DNA of 64,000 nucleotides from Ruminococcaceae bacterium UBA3903. Its GTDB lineage: Bacteria > Bacillota > Clostridia > Oscillospirales > Acutalibacteraceae. Shown here one piece after another: positions 1-8,380 of the stretch. Below the pieces are notes generated by a model. The model saw only the letters and a list, made by a program, of their open reading frames with translations, was not told the DNA's origin and ran no database searches. The stretch lies in the NCBI GenBank assembly GCA_002391625.1, contig DGFJ01000019.1:1-64000 (forward strand), in the 5' to 3' direction. The translations under genes were made by a program, and so were the position numbers. Numbering within the stretch: position 1 is the stretch's first letter; each line of letters starts with the position of its first letter.

Positions 1-19
1 AGATGTGTATAAGAGACAG
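1..19. other. Nextera (Tn5 mosaic end) adapter left in the assembly
   Basis: The first 19 bases equal the Tn5 mosaic-end adapter used in tagmentation libraries. They are not genomic. They create a false ATG at base 3 and the artefactual peptide start MCIRDR, familiar from mis-assembled contigs. The mark means that base 1 is a contig end and not an arbitrary cut. Confidence 0.97.
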
Positions 20-248
20 GGCTAGCTCTGTTAGAATATGTTCACGTCCTAGTAAGGGTGTTACCGTTATGAAGGTAAAGGGTGACAGTAAGGTTGTTAC
101 TATAGCCCGAGCACCCCATGAGGATGATGAGGAAACTGATGAGCTAGAGCCTAGTGTCGGTGAAGATGAAAGCTCTGATGATATAGCGGAGAATGATTCA
201 CAGGATAACCTAAACGAAGGGGAAGCTGTAGAAAAGTCAAAAGAATAA
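20..248 (+). CDS. gyrA: DNA gyrase subunit A, C-terminal fragment (5' end missing)
   Basis: This is the 3' end of a gene cut by the contig end. The frame through the adapter gives about 76 genuine residues. The first part (SKGVTVMKVKGDSKVV) matches the last blade of the GyrA C-terminal beta-pinwheel, where the family has a 'GRATQGVKLMRL..GDKVVS' pattern. It is followed by a roughly 45-residue tail rich in Asp and Glu, which is the usual acidic, poorly conserved GyrA tail. Intact GyrA would form the A2B2 gyrase that introduces negative supercoils. ParC/GrlA is the main alternative, but the acidic tail favours GyrA. The apparent start at base 3 lies in adapter sequence and is false. A stem-loop terminator follows within 10 bases. 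Confidence 0.75.
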
Positions 249-255
249 TATTTTA

Positions 256-297
256 AAATGTGTACAAGATTGACGTAATGAATTCTTGTACACATTT
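256..297 (+). terminator. Stem-loop terminator after gyrA
   Basis: A 14-bp perfect stem (256-269 with 284-297) has a 14-base loop and is followed by a weak T-rich stretch. It sits just after the gyrA stop codon. Confidence 0.65.
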
Positions 298-319
298 GCT
301 TGTATGTTAAAAAATAGGT

Positions 320-348
320 TTGTTAAACTTATTTTTATACTTTATATT
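320..348 (+). promoter_or_regulatory. Sigma-A-type promoter for the CLC gene
   Basis: TTGTTA (320-325) and TATATT (343-348) are separated by 17 bases, 21 bases upstream of the gene. The RBS GGAGG at 358-362 follows. I saw no fluoride (crcB) riboswitch consensus in this leader. Confidence 0.55.
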
Positions 349-368
349 AGTATATTTGGAGGTTACAT

Positions 369-1580
369 ATGAAAAAAATAAAAACACTCATATGTAATTA
401 TTCATATGTTTTACTCTTAGGCATTATTGCGGCGGGTATAGGTGTTATTACAGGCACTTTGGATGCATTATTTGGAAGGGTACTGTTATGGATTACATCA
501 TTTAGAGAAAATAATGCAGTATTTTTAATACCATTTTTAGCATTAGCAGGGGCTTGTATTATTTATTTTTATAACAGATTTGGTAAAAATAGCATAAATG
601 GTATGTCCTTAATTTTTAAGGCTGGTCATGGTGATTCAGAAAAAATACCTTTACGTTTAATTCCATTTGTAATGTTAAGCACATGGATAACACATTTATT
701 TGGTGGCAGTGCAGGTCGTGAGGGTGTAGCTGTACAAATAGGTGCTGTGGTTGGTCATAGGGTTGGGGGTATGATACCTGTTAACAATGCACCTCGTATA
801 TTATTAATTGCCGGTATGGCAGCTGGTTTTGGTGGATTATTTCAAACACCAATAGCGGCAGTTTTTTTTGCACTGGAGGTATTATCAGCTGGAAAATTAT
901 TATATGATGCTCTTTTACCAGCCTTAGTTGCTTCATATATATCCGCTCTGACAGCTGGGTTTTTAGGTTTAAAAAAATTTTCTATTATATTGACAGATAA
1001 TGTAGAGCTTACCTGGCTGTTAATAATTCAAATTGTTATTATGGCAATAATATTTGGTATAATAGGTGGATTGTTTGCACATATTCTTCATAGGCTAAAA
1101 GACAAATTTGCTAAATGGTTTGTAAATCCTATAAAACGTATTGTTATATTTGGTATTATTATAAGCGTTTGTTCACTTATTTGCTACATGGGCAGGTACT
1201 CTGGTTTAGGTACAAATTTAATAGCTGATAGCTTTAATGGCAATGTTTATTCATATGACTGGTTATTAAAATTTGCATTCACTATTGTAACGTTGGCGTG
1301 TGGCTTTCAGGGGGGTGAGGTAACTCCTTTATTTGCTATAGGTGCAACGTTAGGTGTGGTAATATCATCATTACTGGGTTTTCCAGTATTGTTAGGAGCA
1401 GCATTAGGCTATGCTGCTGTGTTTGGCAGTGCTTCTAATACATTGCTTGCACCTATTTTTATAGGTGCTGAGATATTTGGATTCAGATATATTCCATTAT
1501 TTTTCATTGTTTGTACCATCGCATATGTATTTAACGGCAACAAGTCAATTTATGGATTGCAAAAGAAAAAAGCCTTGTGA
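369..1580 (+). CDS. CLC-family anion transporter, fluoride-exporter (CLC-F) subtype
   Basis: A 403-residue polytopic membrane protein with about ten hydrophobic segments. CLC signature regions are visible but deviate from chloride channels. The first signature is GMS (residues 78-80), with Met where chloride CLCs have the anion-coordinating Ser. The second is GREGVAVQ (116-123), which keeps the gating Glu. The third is GGEVTPLF (315-322) in place of the usual GxFxP. These three changes are the known hallmarks of the fluoride/proton antiporter branch, which expels fluoride from the cytoplasm. Fluoride selectivity is therefore a family-based inference. The gene is monocistronic, with its own promoter, a good RBS 7 bases before the ATG, and a strong terminator 56 bases after the stop. 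It differs clearly from the second CLC protein at 62.3-63.6 kb. Confidence 0.85.
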   Translation: MKKIKTLICNYSYVLLLGIIAAGIGVITGTLDALFGRVLLWITSFRENNAVFLIPFLALAGACIIYFYNRFGKNSINGMSLIFKAGHGDSEKIPLRLIPFVMLSTWITHLFGGSAGREGVAVQIGAVVGHRVGGMIPVNNAPRILLIAGMAAGFGGLFQTPIAAVFFALEVLSAGKLLYDALLPALVASYISALTAGFLGLKKFSIILTDNVELTWLLIIQIVIMAIIFGIIGGLFAHILHRLKDKFAKWFVNPIKRIVIFGIIISVCSLICYMGRYSGLGTNLIADSFNGNVYSYDWLLKFAFTIVTLACGFQGGEVTPLFAIGATLGVVISSLLGFPVLLGAALGYAAVFGSASNTLLAPIFIGAEIFGFRYIPLFFIVCTIAYVFNGNKSIYGLQKKKAL

Positions 1581-1635
1581 CAATATTCAGATGATTGTCT
1601 TAAATTAAATGATTACCATATAAAAAGCTTTAAAA

Positions 1636-1681
1636 AAACAAGCTACCAACATACTCCGTATAGTATGTTGGTAGCTTGTTT
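1636..1681. terminator. Strong bidirectional terminator
   Basis: A 20-bp perfect stem (1636-1655 with 1662-1681) closes a 6-base loop. It has an A-rich left flank and a T-rich right flank, so it can stop transcription from both convergent genes. Confidence 0.9.
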
Positions 1682-1787
1682 AAATTTTACATGTCTGATG
1701 CTTTTAAAAGCTGAAAAATTGAAAAAGCTTAGCCTTTATTTTTTAAGTAAGCTCAGTAATTTTGTTATGACTAAAAATAAGTGTAAT

Positions 1788-3758
1788 TTATTTACCAGCC
1801 AAATGCTGTTGCATGGCAACAACATCGTACATATTTATTTTTTTATCACCATTTATATCAGCCATTTTTAATTGATCGTTATTAAAGACTACTGCTCGTA
1901 CTAAGTAACGTTGTATTACAACAATATCCTTTGTATTAAAGACCTTATCGCTGTTTACATCACCTACTAACAGTGATGATTTGTTACTTTCGGTTGTGCC
2001 TATGCCGTTAGTAACCTTTAATGTATAAACACCCCAGTCCTGTAATGTGGAGGATTGTATAGTATATGTTGCTCCGTTAGCACCAGCAATGATTTTGCCG
2101 TCCTTATACCATTGATAGGTTAAATTACGGTCATTATTATGATGTACAAGGGATGTAATTTTAACATAGGTATTAGGAAATAGGGATGAATATGCAGGAG
2201 AAATAGTAACAGATGGTTTATCAGCTACTGTTACGTTAATAGTATTTGTCTTTATTGTATCAGCTTGATTAGAAACTTCTAAATAGTATGAACCTGTGTC
2301 AGAAACAGCACAGGAGGATATTGAATAATTCTTATTAACAGCATCATTTATAGCCTTACCATTTTTGTACCATTGATATGTAACATCATCATCACCACGT
2401 GATGTAATCTTAGAGGATAGATTAAGCTGATTGCCAGCAGAGGTCTTACCATCCGATAGGCTTAAGGAATATATTTCACCCGCAGGAAGAGTAATGTATT
2501 TAAATTTTGCAAAAACATTAACCTTCATAACAATATCTGTATTTTGTTTTGTTTTTATGTTAAATGAATAGGATACTATATTATCAAGGTAATATTTAGA
2601 TACATCTTTTATTTTGATGGTGTTATTTGTTGCATTATAAGTATAAGCATCTGACTTTTCAGGAGCTACGACTTTACCATTTTCATTTTTAATAGGATTT
2701 TTAAAAGTATATGTCTTATTAGAGTTATCTAATGTATTGTCTAGTATTTTTATATCTTCCCCATTATTTACATAATATGATTGGTAGTTTGCAAAGTCCT
2801 TGTCACCCTCTGCCCAACGGTCGCCTGTATATGATAAATTTGGCAGACTATTTATAAATGAATAGTCTGCTACATTATTGCTGCCCCAGCCTAGAGATGT
2901 TAGGTTAGGTAATTGCTTTAAAGGCGAAAGGTCGGAAATTTTGTTACCATAAACAGTTAAAGATGTTAACTTTGCTTTGTGCTTTAGGACAAAATTTACG
3001 TTTGTAATATCACATTGACCTAATATTAGCCGCTCTAGGTTGACTAAATTATCTAACATGGACACATATTCATCTTTTACACCACTATAGGCAAAAATTA
3101 GTGTTTTCAAATTTGTTAGTGAGCTTACAGCTGCCATATATGTGCTTTTATTGCTGTCATTTATAACAACCTTCTCTAAATCTAGATATATTAATGATTT
3201 TTTATTTTTAATGGGGGTTAGGTCCTTAACATTTCCAGTCCCCTCCATATATAAATATTGTAGTTTATTTAGAGAGGATAACGGAGAAATAGTTGTTATG
3301 CTCTCACAACGAGATATATCAAGATTGGTTAATGAGGTTAGATTTTTTATAGCTGAAATATCTGTCAGTTTATTACAGCTATTAACATCCAAAGAGGTCA
3401 ATTTAGAGCATGATGCAATATTTTTTAAAGTTGTTATTGAAGTATATTTCATACTAAGTGTTTTAATATTTGTTAGGTATTCAGCGCCTGTTAAATTTGA
3501 AATTTTCTTATAATCATATGTTTCATTAGAAATATATACATAAAAAGACGTAATAGAAGCCATTTGTCCCCTTGTAATGCTTGCAGATAAATTAGACACC
3601 CCTAATTTGCGATTTAATGCCGCTTTGAAGTTAACATCTGGAATGTTTACAACGGTGCTGTCAGCCGCAAATACTGTTGCACTATTTAAAATTCCACAGG
3701 ATAAGACTGTACATAAGCATAAAATAAATGCCAATGACTTTTTGATTGTTCTTTTCAT
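1788..3758 (-). CDS. Secreted LRR protein with two Ig-like domains and a type I dockerin
   Basis: A 656-residue exported protein. A signal peptide covers about residues 1-32 (basic start, hydrophobic core, cleavage near VFA/AD). Residues about 60-320 hold internalin-type leucine-rich repeats of about 22 residues. Two Ig-like domains follow, at about 425-510 and 515-597, each with a 'TYQWYK(N/D)GK' core. The last 58 residues form a type I dockerin with two calcium-loop repeats, DVNSDKVFNTKD and DINGDKKINMYD. Dockerins bind cohesins on scaffoldins or on the cell surface, so this protein is probably docked rather than covalently anchored; there is no LPXTG or obvious C-terminal membrane segment. 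No glycosidase domain is visible, so a recognition or adhesion role is likelier than catalysis. An AGGAGGG RBS precedes the ATG. No cohesin gene lies in the window. Confidence 0.88.
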   Translation of the reverse strand: MKRTIKKSLAFILCLCTVLSCGILNSATVFAADSTVVNIPDVNFKAALNRKLGVSNLSASITRGQMASITSFYVYISNETYDYKKISNLTGAEYLTNIKTLSMKYTSITTLKNIASCSKLTSLDVNSCNKLTDISAIKNLTSLTNLDISRCESITTISPLSSLNKLQYLYMEGTGNVKDLTPIKNKKSLIYLDLEKVVINDSNKSTYMAAVSSLTNLKTLIFAYSGVKDEYVSMLDNLVNLERLILGQCDITNVNFVLKHKAKLTSLTVYGNKISDLSPLKQLPNLTSLGWGSNNVADYSFINSLPNLSYTGDRWAEGDKDFANYQSYYVNNGEDIKILDNTLDNSNKTYTFKNPIKNENGKVVAPEKSDAYTYNATNNTIKIKDVSKYYLDNIVSYSFNIKTKQNTDIVMKVNVFAKFKYITLPAGEIYSLSLSDGKTSAGNQLNLSSKITSRGDDDVTYQWYKNGKAINDAVNKNYSISSCAVSDTGSYYLEVSNQADTIKTNTINVTVADKPSVTISPAYSSLFPNTYVKITSLVHHNNDRNLTYQWYKDGKIIAGANGATYTIQSSTLQDWGVYTLKVTNGIGTTESNKSSLLVGDVNSDKVFNTKDIVVIQRYLVRAVVFNNDQLKMADINGDKKINMYDVVAMQQHLAGK

Positions 3759-3797
3759 AAAACCCTCCTAAAAATAAAGATTAAAACAACACGTACT

Positions 3798-3839
3798 CAA
3801 TAAGCAAATATATTCATGTTGAATATTTATTGCTTATTG
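3798..3839 (-). terminator. Terminator overlapping the end of the fumarase operon
   Basis: An imperfect 19-20-bp stem (3798-3816 with 3820-3839, one bulge) has a 3-base loop. It overlaps the last codons of the fumarase beta gene. The T-run on the minus-strand side is weak. Confidence 0.55.
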
Positions 3840-4375
3840 TATTTTTTAGGTTCTGTGTCGTATACATTATTACCCTTACAGTCAATGACGACTATACAGG
3901 GAAAATCCTCTACATCATAACGTCTGATAGCTTCTGTACCTAAATCCTCGTAGCATAGTATTTCTTCACTTTTTATACTTTTGGCAATTAATGCCGCCGC
4001 ACCGCCAATAGCTGCAAAGTAAACACCATGGTTATTAACAATGCTGTCAATAACCTCCTGATTTCTAGCGCCCTTACCTATCATCCCTTTTAAGCCCATG
4101 TTCATTAGAGTAGGGGCATATTTGTCCATACGGTAGCTAGAGGTAGGACCAGCTGGACCTACTGCGTATCCTGGTTTAGCCGGTGCTGGTCCTACATAAT
4201 ATATAACCTCGCCCTTTATATTAACAGGGAGGGGTTCACCCTTTTGTGCTAACTCGTATAATCGTTTATGAGCAGCATCCCTCCCTGTTATAATACTGCC
4301 TGTCAGCATAACACTTTCACCAGCAGTTAAAGCTTCTATGTCTTCTTCTTTTATTGGTAAAGTAATTTTCTTCAC
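3827..4375 (-). CDS. Class I fumarate hydratase, beta subunit
   Basis: A 182-residue protein matching the C-terminal half of iron-sulfur class I fumarases and L-tartrate dehydratases. It carries the diagnostic motif GPAGPTSSYRMDKYAPTLM at about residues 75-93, which helps form the active site. It pairs with the alpha subunit encoded 12 bases upstream. The two-subunit form is usual in anaerobic Firmicutes and Archaea. The reaction is the reversible hydration of fumarate to L-malate in the cytoplasm, by an oxygen-sensitive 4Fe-4S enzyme. Tartrate dehydratase (TtdB) is the main alternative and cannot be excluded by sequence alone. The RBS (GGAGGGGAT) lies in the intergenic gap. Confidence 0.9.
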   Translation of the reverse strand: MKKITLPIKEEDIEALTAGESVMLTGSIITGRDAAHKRLYELAQKGEPLPVNIKGEVIYYVGPAPAKPGYAVGPAGPTSSYRMDKYAPTLMNMGLKGMIGKGARNQEVIDSIVNNHGVYFAAIGGAAALIAKSIKSEEILCYEDLGTEAIRRYDVEDFPCIVVIDCKGNNVYDTEPKKYNKQ

Positions 4376-4387
4376 AATATCCCCTCC

Positions 4388-5239
4388 TTATATTGTAGCA
4401 CTTTTATGACGTGCAGCGTGACAGCAAATGTTAACCGCTACAGGCATACCAGCAATATGTGTAGGATATGTTTCTATATTTACACCTATGGCAGTGGTAT
4501 TACCACCTAAGCCAGCAGGTCCAAAGCCCATTTTATTTATTTCTGTTAACAGGTGCTTTTCCATATCAGCGTATCGGCTGTCGGGATTTTCTGTATTAAT
4601 GGCACGCAGGGTTGCCTTTTTTGCCAGCTGTGCTGCTTTATCAAATGTACCACCAATGCCTACCCCTACAACCATAGGAGGACATGGGTTAGGTCCTGCT
4701 TTTTTAACAGTTTCTAAAACAAAGTCTATAACGCCCTTAGCACCATATGAGGGTGTAAGCATCCTAATAGCAGACATATTTTCGCTGCCAAAGCCCTTTC
4801 CCCCAACTAAAAAGCTTATTTTATCACCAGAAACTATTTCGGTATGTATAACGGCAGGTGTATTATCCTTTGTGTTAATTCTATCAAAAACAGGGTCAGC
4901 TACAACTGATTTTCTTAAATATCCCTCATCGTATGCTTCACGAACTCCTTGTTCAACTGCTTGATGAAAGCTGCCGTTTTCAACCACAACCCTGTCACCG
5001 TATTCAACAAATAGCACAGCCATGCCTGTATCCTGACAAATGGGTATTTGCTCATCCTTAGCAATTTTATTATTTTCTAATAATTGAGAAAGTACATTTT
5101 TACCAACTGGCGAGCATTCTGTTTCACAGGCACTCTTTAATGCTTGATTAATATCATCACCAATATAGTAGTTACAATCCATAAACAGTTTTTTAACTGT
5201 TTTTGTTATTTCTTTGGCGGTTATTTTTCGTATATCCAT
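4388..5239 (-). CDS. Class I fumarate hydratase, alpha subunit
   Basis: Catalytic alpha subunit (283 residues from the chosen start) of the class I fumarase/tartrate dehydratase family. Family motifs visible are PICQDTGMAV (cluster Cys), KGFGSENMSAIRML, GIGGTFDKAAQLAKKA and GLGGNTTAIG; the conserved Cys residues that hold the 4Fe-4S cluster are present. An upstream in-frame GTG exists at 5260, but it sits inside the purine-rich RBS-like stretch and leaves no spacing. The ATG at 5239 gives the family's normal start (MDIRKITAKEI). The first gene of a two-gene operon with the beta subunit, it has its own sigma-A promoter at 5299-5327. With the citrate synthase at 50 kb it suggests a partial TCA cycle. 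Confidence 0.9.
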   Translation of the reverse strand: MDIRKITAKEITKTVKKLFMDCNYYIGDDINQALKSACETECSPVGKNVLSQLLENNKIAKDEQIPICQDTGMAVLFVEYGDRVVVENGSFHQAVEQGVREAYDEGYLRKSVVADPVFDRINTKDNTPAVIHTEIVSGDKISFLVGGKGFGSENMSAIRMLTPSYGAKGVIDFVLETVKKAGPNPCPPMVVGVGIGGTFDKAAQLAKKATLRAINTENPDSRYADMEKHLLTEINKMGFGPAGLGGNTTAIGVNIETYPTHIAGMPVAVNICCHAARHKSATI

Positions 5240-5298
5240 TGTTTTGGGTTTCCCCGTCACCTCTTTGTAGTGTGTTAATATATTAAAGTTGTCTTTAT

Positions 5299-5327
5299 AT
5301 TATAAGATATAGAAAAAACTTTTTCAA
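5299..5327 (-). promoter_or_regulatory. Sigma-A promoter of the fumarase operon
   Basis: On the minus strand, TTGAAA (5327-5322) and a perfect TATAAT (5304-5299) are separated by 17 bases, 60 bases upstream of the alpha-subunit ATG. Confidence 0.75.
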
Positions 5328-5368
5328 GAAGTTTCCACATTATTAATATAAATGTTGATAACTTTAAC

Positions 5369-5408
5369 AAAAAATTGTGGCTGCCAAAAAGCAACCACAA
5401 TTTTTTTT
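5369..5408 (-). terminator. Terminator of the SPFH/zinc-ribbon operon
   Basis: A 16-bp stem (5369-5384 with 5391-5406, one mismatch) has a 6-base loop. T-runs flank it on both strands. It touches the stop codon of the preceding minus-strand gene. Confidence 0.85.
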
Positions 5409-6729
5409 AGAATATATCATGTAAAACCCAGTCATAGTTTATCATATCTATTGTTGTACCACAATAATCACATTTAGCTTTTTCACCAACATCAATAGAC
5501 GCCATACAGTTTGGACATTCTACATTGATAACACCACAGTAGGAATTGGTTTGTACCCCATCCTTTCTGGCAAAGGTAGCGGTTATTTTTTGCTTTGACT
5601 CCTTGCCGGTGTTAAAATTAAATACAGATAATTTTACTTCAACGGTGACATATTGTATTCCATCACCCTCAAAATATTGACGCATACCTATGGTGTTTAC
5701 AGAGAAAGTAATGTTATCATGCAACAGACCACATATATCATATTTATCATCCTGTAGCTTGTTATACATATGTTCTGTGCAAAAAGGTTTTACTTGTAAT
5801 AAATTATTATTAAGCTTTGCATATTTTACCTTCTTAATTAATCTATCACTGCGTTGTGACATACCATCCAAGCTAAATAATGAATCCTTGGCTACCAAGG
5901 CTGATATGTTTTCCTTCATTTTTTTGCTTTTCATGAATATAGTTGTAAAATATGCACATATTGGTATTGCAGGAATAAACGTCATCCACCATGCTCCAAA
6001 GAACATTAACAAAAATGCAGGTATAATAATTATAAGCGGCAGCATAGCCTTTGCTTTGCTGGTATTGTTTCTTTCTACGCTTGTGTTGTCATATGCTAAG
6101 CTCCAGTCGTAATCTCCAACATTATATATTGTAGAACAATATGGACAGCTTAGCTTATCCCCATTAATCTGTAAGGGATTACCACAGTTTTTACATATGT
6201 AATTCTCTTTTTCAGAGTCTGTATGAGTAACTGATTTTACAAATATAAATGTAATAGACCTGTGGTCGTTTTTGTATGTAGCTTTAGTTATTCTATTACC
6301 ATTGCTGTCAACATAGTAATCATCACCATAATAGGATGCCAGCATTTGGACAGCCTTGTTTTTACCCTCTTCCATATAAAAGCCTGTGGCAACTGTTAAT
6401 GAAGGTTCATCTGAAGGTGCTGTACCGTCCTCTACAGGCGTTGGCTTTATCTCTATTATTCTGCGAATACCCTTAGCATTAAGCTGATTAATCTCGTTTT
6501 TTAAGCTTTCATAATAGTTGGAGGATAACCAATTTTTAGCTATTGAGGGTTCAGCCTTTTCATAGGCTTCTATGATTTTATAAAAAACTTGTTTTGTAAT
6601 GTCTGTCGTTATAGAATTATTATCCTGAGAAAAGTTACTTTTTATTTTTCTCATAAGAACAGCATATATAATTACAAATATAGCATAGGCAGCTACTATA
6701 ATTAACATAGCAATATTAAAGTACGTCAT
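5407..6729 (-). CDS. Membrane protein with Tim44-like domain and two zinc ribbons (YdjH/YdjG-like)
   Basis: A 440-residue protein of uncertain function. Residues 5-25 form an N-terminal membrane anchor. Residues about 40-170 resemble the Tim44-like fold (helical start 'KQVFYKIIEAYEKAEPSIAK', then beta strands). A zinc ribbon follows at about 180-200 (CKNCGNPL...CPYC). A pair of hydrophobic segments lies around 230-268, with a second region resembling the first domain after it. A C-terminal zinc ribbon (CPNCMASI...CDYC) covers about 400-425. It is the last gene of a three-gene operon with an SPFH protein and another zinc-ribbon protein. Similar trios accompany PspA homologues in Bacillus (ydjFGHI), where they are linked to membrane stress. 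The comparison is from memory of domain architecture. A good RBS (AAGGAG) precedes the ATG. Confidence 0.7.
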   Translation of the reverse strand: MTYFNIAMLIIVAAYAIFVIIYAVLMRKIKSNFSQDNNSITTDITKQVFYKIIEAYEKAEPSIAKNWLSSNYYESLKNEINQLNAKGIRRIIEIKPTPVEDGTAPSDEPSLTVATGFYMEEGKNKAVQMLASYYGDDYYVDSNGNRITKATYKNDHRSITFIFVKSVTHTDSEKENYICKNCGNPLQINGDKLSCPYCSTIYNVGDYDWSLAYDNTSVERNNTSKAKAMLPLIIIIPAFLLMFFGAWWMTFIPAIPICAYFTTIFMKSKKMKENISALVAKDSLFSLDGMSQRSDRLIKKVKYAKLNNNLLQVKPFCTEHMYNKLQDDKYDICGLLHDNITFSVNTIGMRQYFEGDGIQYVTVEVKLSVFNFNTGKESKQKITATFARKDGVQTNSYCGVINVECPNCMASIDVGEKAKCDYCGTTIDMINYDWVLHDIF

Positions 6730-6760
6730 TATTTTATTCTCCTTAAATTTAAGACCTAAA

Positions 6761-6792
6761 TTTAGCAGCCAATATGTCTATTGACTGCTAAA
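6761..6792 (-). other. Intercistronic hairpin in the SPFH operon
   Basis: A 13-bp stem with one mismatch (6761-6773 with 6780-6792) lies between the SPFH gene and the downstream Tim44-like gene. It has no T-run, so it may be an RNA-stability or attenuation element that sets the ratio of the two proteins. Confidence 0.5.
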
Positions 6793-6806
6793 ATAGTCAT
6801 TTATTA

Positions 6807-8351
6807 TTATACAATATCGCTCTCGTTAAAAATATCACCGCATTGAGGACAGAACTTAGGAGGATTTGCAGGGTCTGATGGTTCCCAACCGCATTTATCA
6901 CACTTATATTTTTTTATTGGATTTGGTTTTTTAGTGCCACAGTTGCTACAGAACATTCCTTGGTCAATTTTTGTACCGCATTGTGGACAATCCCATACCA
7001 AAGAACTGATATCTGCTTTTTCCTGATTACCCATGGTATCTGGTTTTTTAGCACCACAGCCCATACAGAAGTTGCCTGTGTTATCTGTACCGCAGGCACA
7101 TTTCCAGGTGTTATCCGGTGTAGGTGGTTCTGGCTTTTTAGCACCGCAGCTACCGCAGAAGGTACCCTGCACGCCTTTTTGACCACAGGCACAATCCCAA
7201 CCACCCTGTGGCTGATTTGGTGTTGTTGGTACGCCACCACCGTTATTCATAGGGTTAACACCACCACCTTGGTTATTACCAAAAATGCCGTTGCCACCCA
7301 TCATATTGCCCATCATTGCCATACCCATCATGTTCATAGCAGAGTTCATACCAGCACCCTCAGAGCTTCCGCCCTTAGCAGCACCAGCGGCAACGCCTTT
7401 CATCATCTCTACCTGTCCCATAGATTTGCCACCTTGGGCATAAGCATTATCCATGTAACGGGAGGTCTGCTGTACCTCTGACCTTGTTTTCTTGTAGTCC
7501 TCGTACAAGCTGTCTTCAATAGCCTTAACAGATTGAATAGTAAAGCTTTCTATTGAAATACCTATTGTGTTAACAATATCGTCGTATAATGATTGGTTAA
7601 GCTTTTCTTTTAGCTGAGCTGTGCCTGCTGCTGCTAACATTTCTATTGTAATATAGTCAGCTGACATAGATTGAATGTTAATGCCCAGACTTTCCATTAT
7701 TTTGCTTTTTATTTCGCCAACCCAGTTATTGTCTTCGTCATATCTGTACTCACTTACAATGTTACCAGCTGCTTTGTATAGAAGAATAGGGTCGGAAACT
7801 ATCATTCTATATATACCACGACAACCAATATTAACAGGTGAGCTACCCAAATATTGTCTTTGTGCACCTAAAATTGGTGCTTCATATGATATCGGGGAAG
7901 CAGTACCCCACATTTGGTTAGCCAACGGACGAATATTAATAAAATATACCCTTTGGTCTTTACCTGTGTCACCACCAAATGTAAATCTTTTGCCAAAGTT
8001 TTTAAAGCTGGCAACTACATTTTGACCAAACTTACCATAAAACAGTGATGGTTCAGAGGTCTTGTCTACAATATATGTACCTGTTTCCATTGTAAAATCT
8101 ACTATTGCACCGTCTTCAACCAAAATCATACCTTGACCTTCATTAACAGCAATGTGGCTGCCGTTGCTAATAATGTTGTCGCTGTTGTTGTTGGTAGAGC
8201 CGTACTTTGAAGCAGATTTGTTGTTGCCATTTCGTGGAGTACCCTTACGAATAAGCACATTGTCAGGTAGTGCGTCACAGTAGAAATATTCTAATACCTG
8301 ATCAGCTAATACTGACTTAGCAGCTCCCACTGCCATTTTAATTAATCCCAT
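6807..8351 (-). CDS. SPFH-domain 'virion core' family protein with four C-terminal zinc ribbons (YdjI-like)
   Basis: A 514-residue cytoplasmic protein. Residues about 30-310 form an SPFH/band-7-like domain of the YdjI 'virion core protein' group. A Met/Gly/Asn-rich low-complexity linker (about 330-390) separates it from four successive zinc ribbons: WDCACGQKG...CGSC, WKCACGTD...CMGC, WDCPQCGT...CSNC, and YKCDKCGW...CPQC. SPFH proteins oligomerise on membranes and organise microdomains; in Bacillus the related YdjI is reported to sit with PspA at stressed membrane. Four ribbons are more than usual and suggest a multivalent scaffold. It is the middle gene of the operon, with an RBS (AAAGGCGG) and a 29-base gap from the upstream gene. 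The function here is inferred from context. Confidence 0.8.
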   Translation of the reverse strand: MGLIKMAVGAAKSVLADQVLEYFYCDALPDNVLIRKGTPRNGNNKSASKYGSTNNNSDNIISNGSHIAVNEGQGMILVEDGAIVDFTMETGTYIVDKTSEPSLFYGKFGQNVVASFKNFGKRFTFGGDTGKDQRVYFINIRPLANQMWGTASPISYEAPILGAQRQYLGSSPVNIGCRGIYRMIVSDPILLYKAAGNIVSEYRYDEDNNWVGEIKSKIMESLGINIQSMSADYITIEMLAAAGTAQLKEKLNQSLYDDIVNTIGISIESFTIQSVKAIEDSLYEDYKKTRSEVQQTSRYMDNAYAQGGKSMGQVEMMKGVAAGAAKGGSSEGAGMNSAMNMMGMAMMGNMMGGNGIFGNNQGGGVNPMNNGGGVPTTPNQPQGGWDCACGQKGVQGTFCGSCGAKKPEPPTPDNTWKCACGTDNTGNFCMGCGAKKPDTMGNQEKADISSLVWDCPQCGTKIDQGMFCSNCGTKKPNPIKKYKCDKCGWEPSDPANPPKFCPQCGDIFNESDIV

Positions 8352-8380
8352 TTTGATTACCGCCTTTCAATTACCCTTGT

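Noticed and set aside
3..60. An apparent start with MCIRDR for a small protein
   Set aside because: The first six codons are Nextera adapter sequence, so the start is an artefact.
249..368. Possible fluoride riboswitch before the CLC-F-type gene
   Set aside because: No crcB-motif core or its conserved pairing was visible; only a terminator and a simple promoter are seen.
1665..1871. Small plus-strand frame after the first CLC gene
   Set aside because: It starts inside the bidirectional terminator, has no RBS and overlaps the LRR gene on the other strand.
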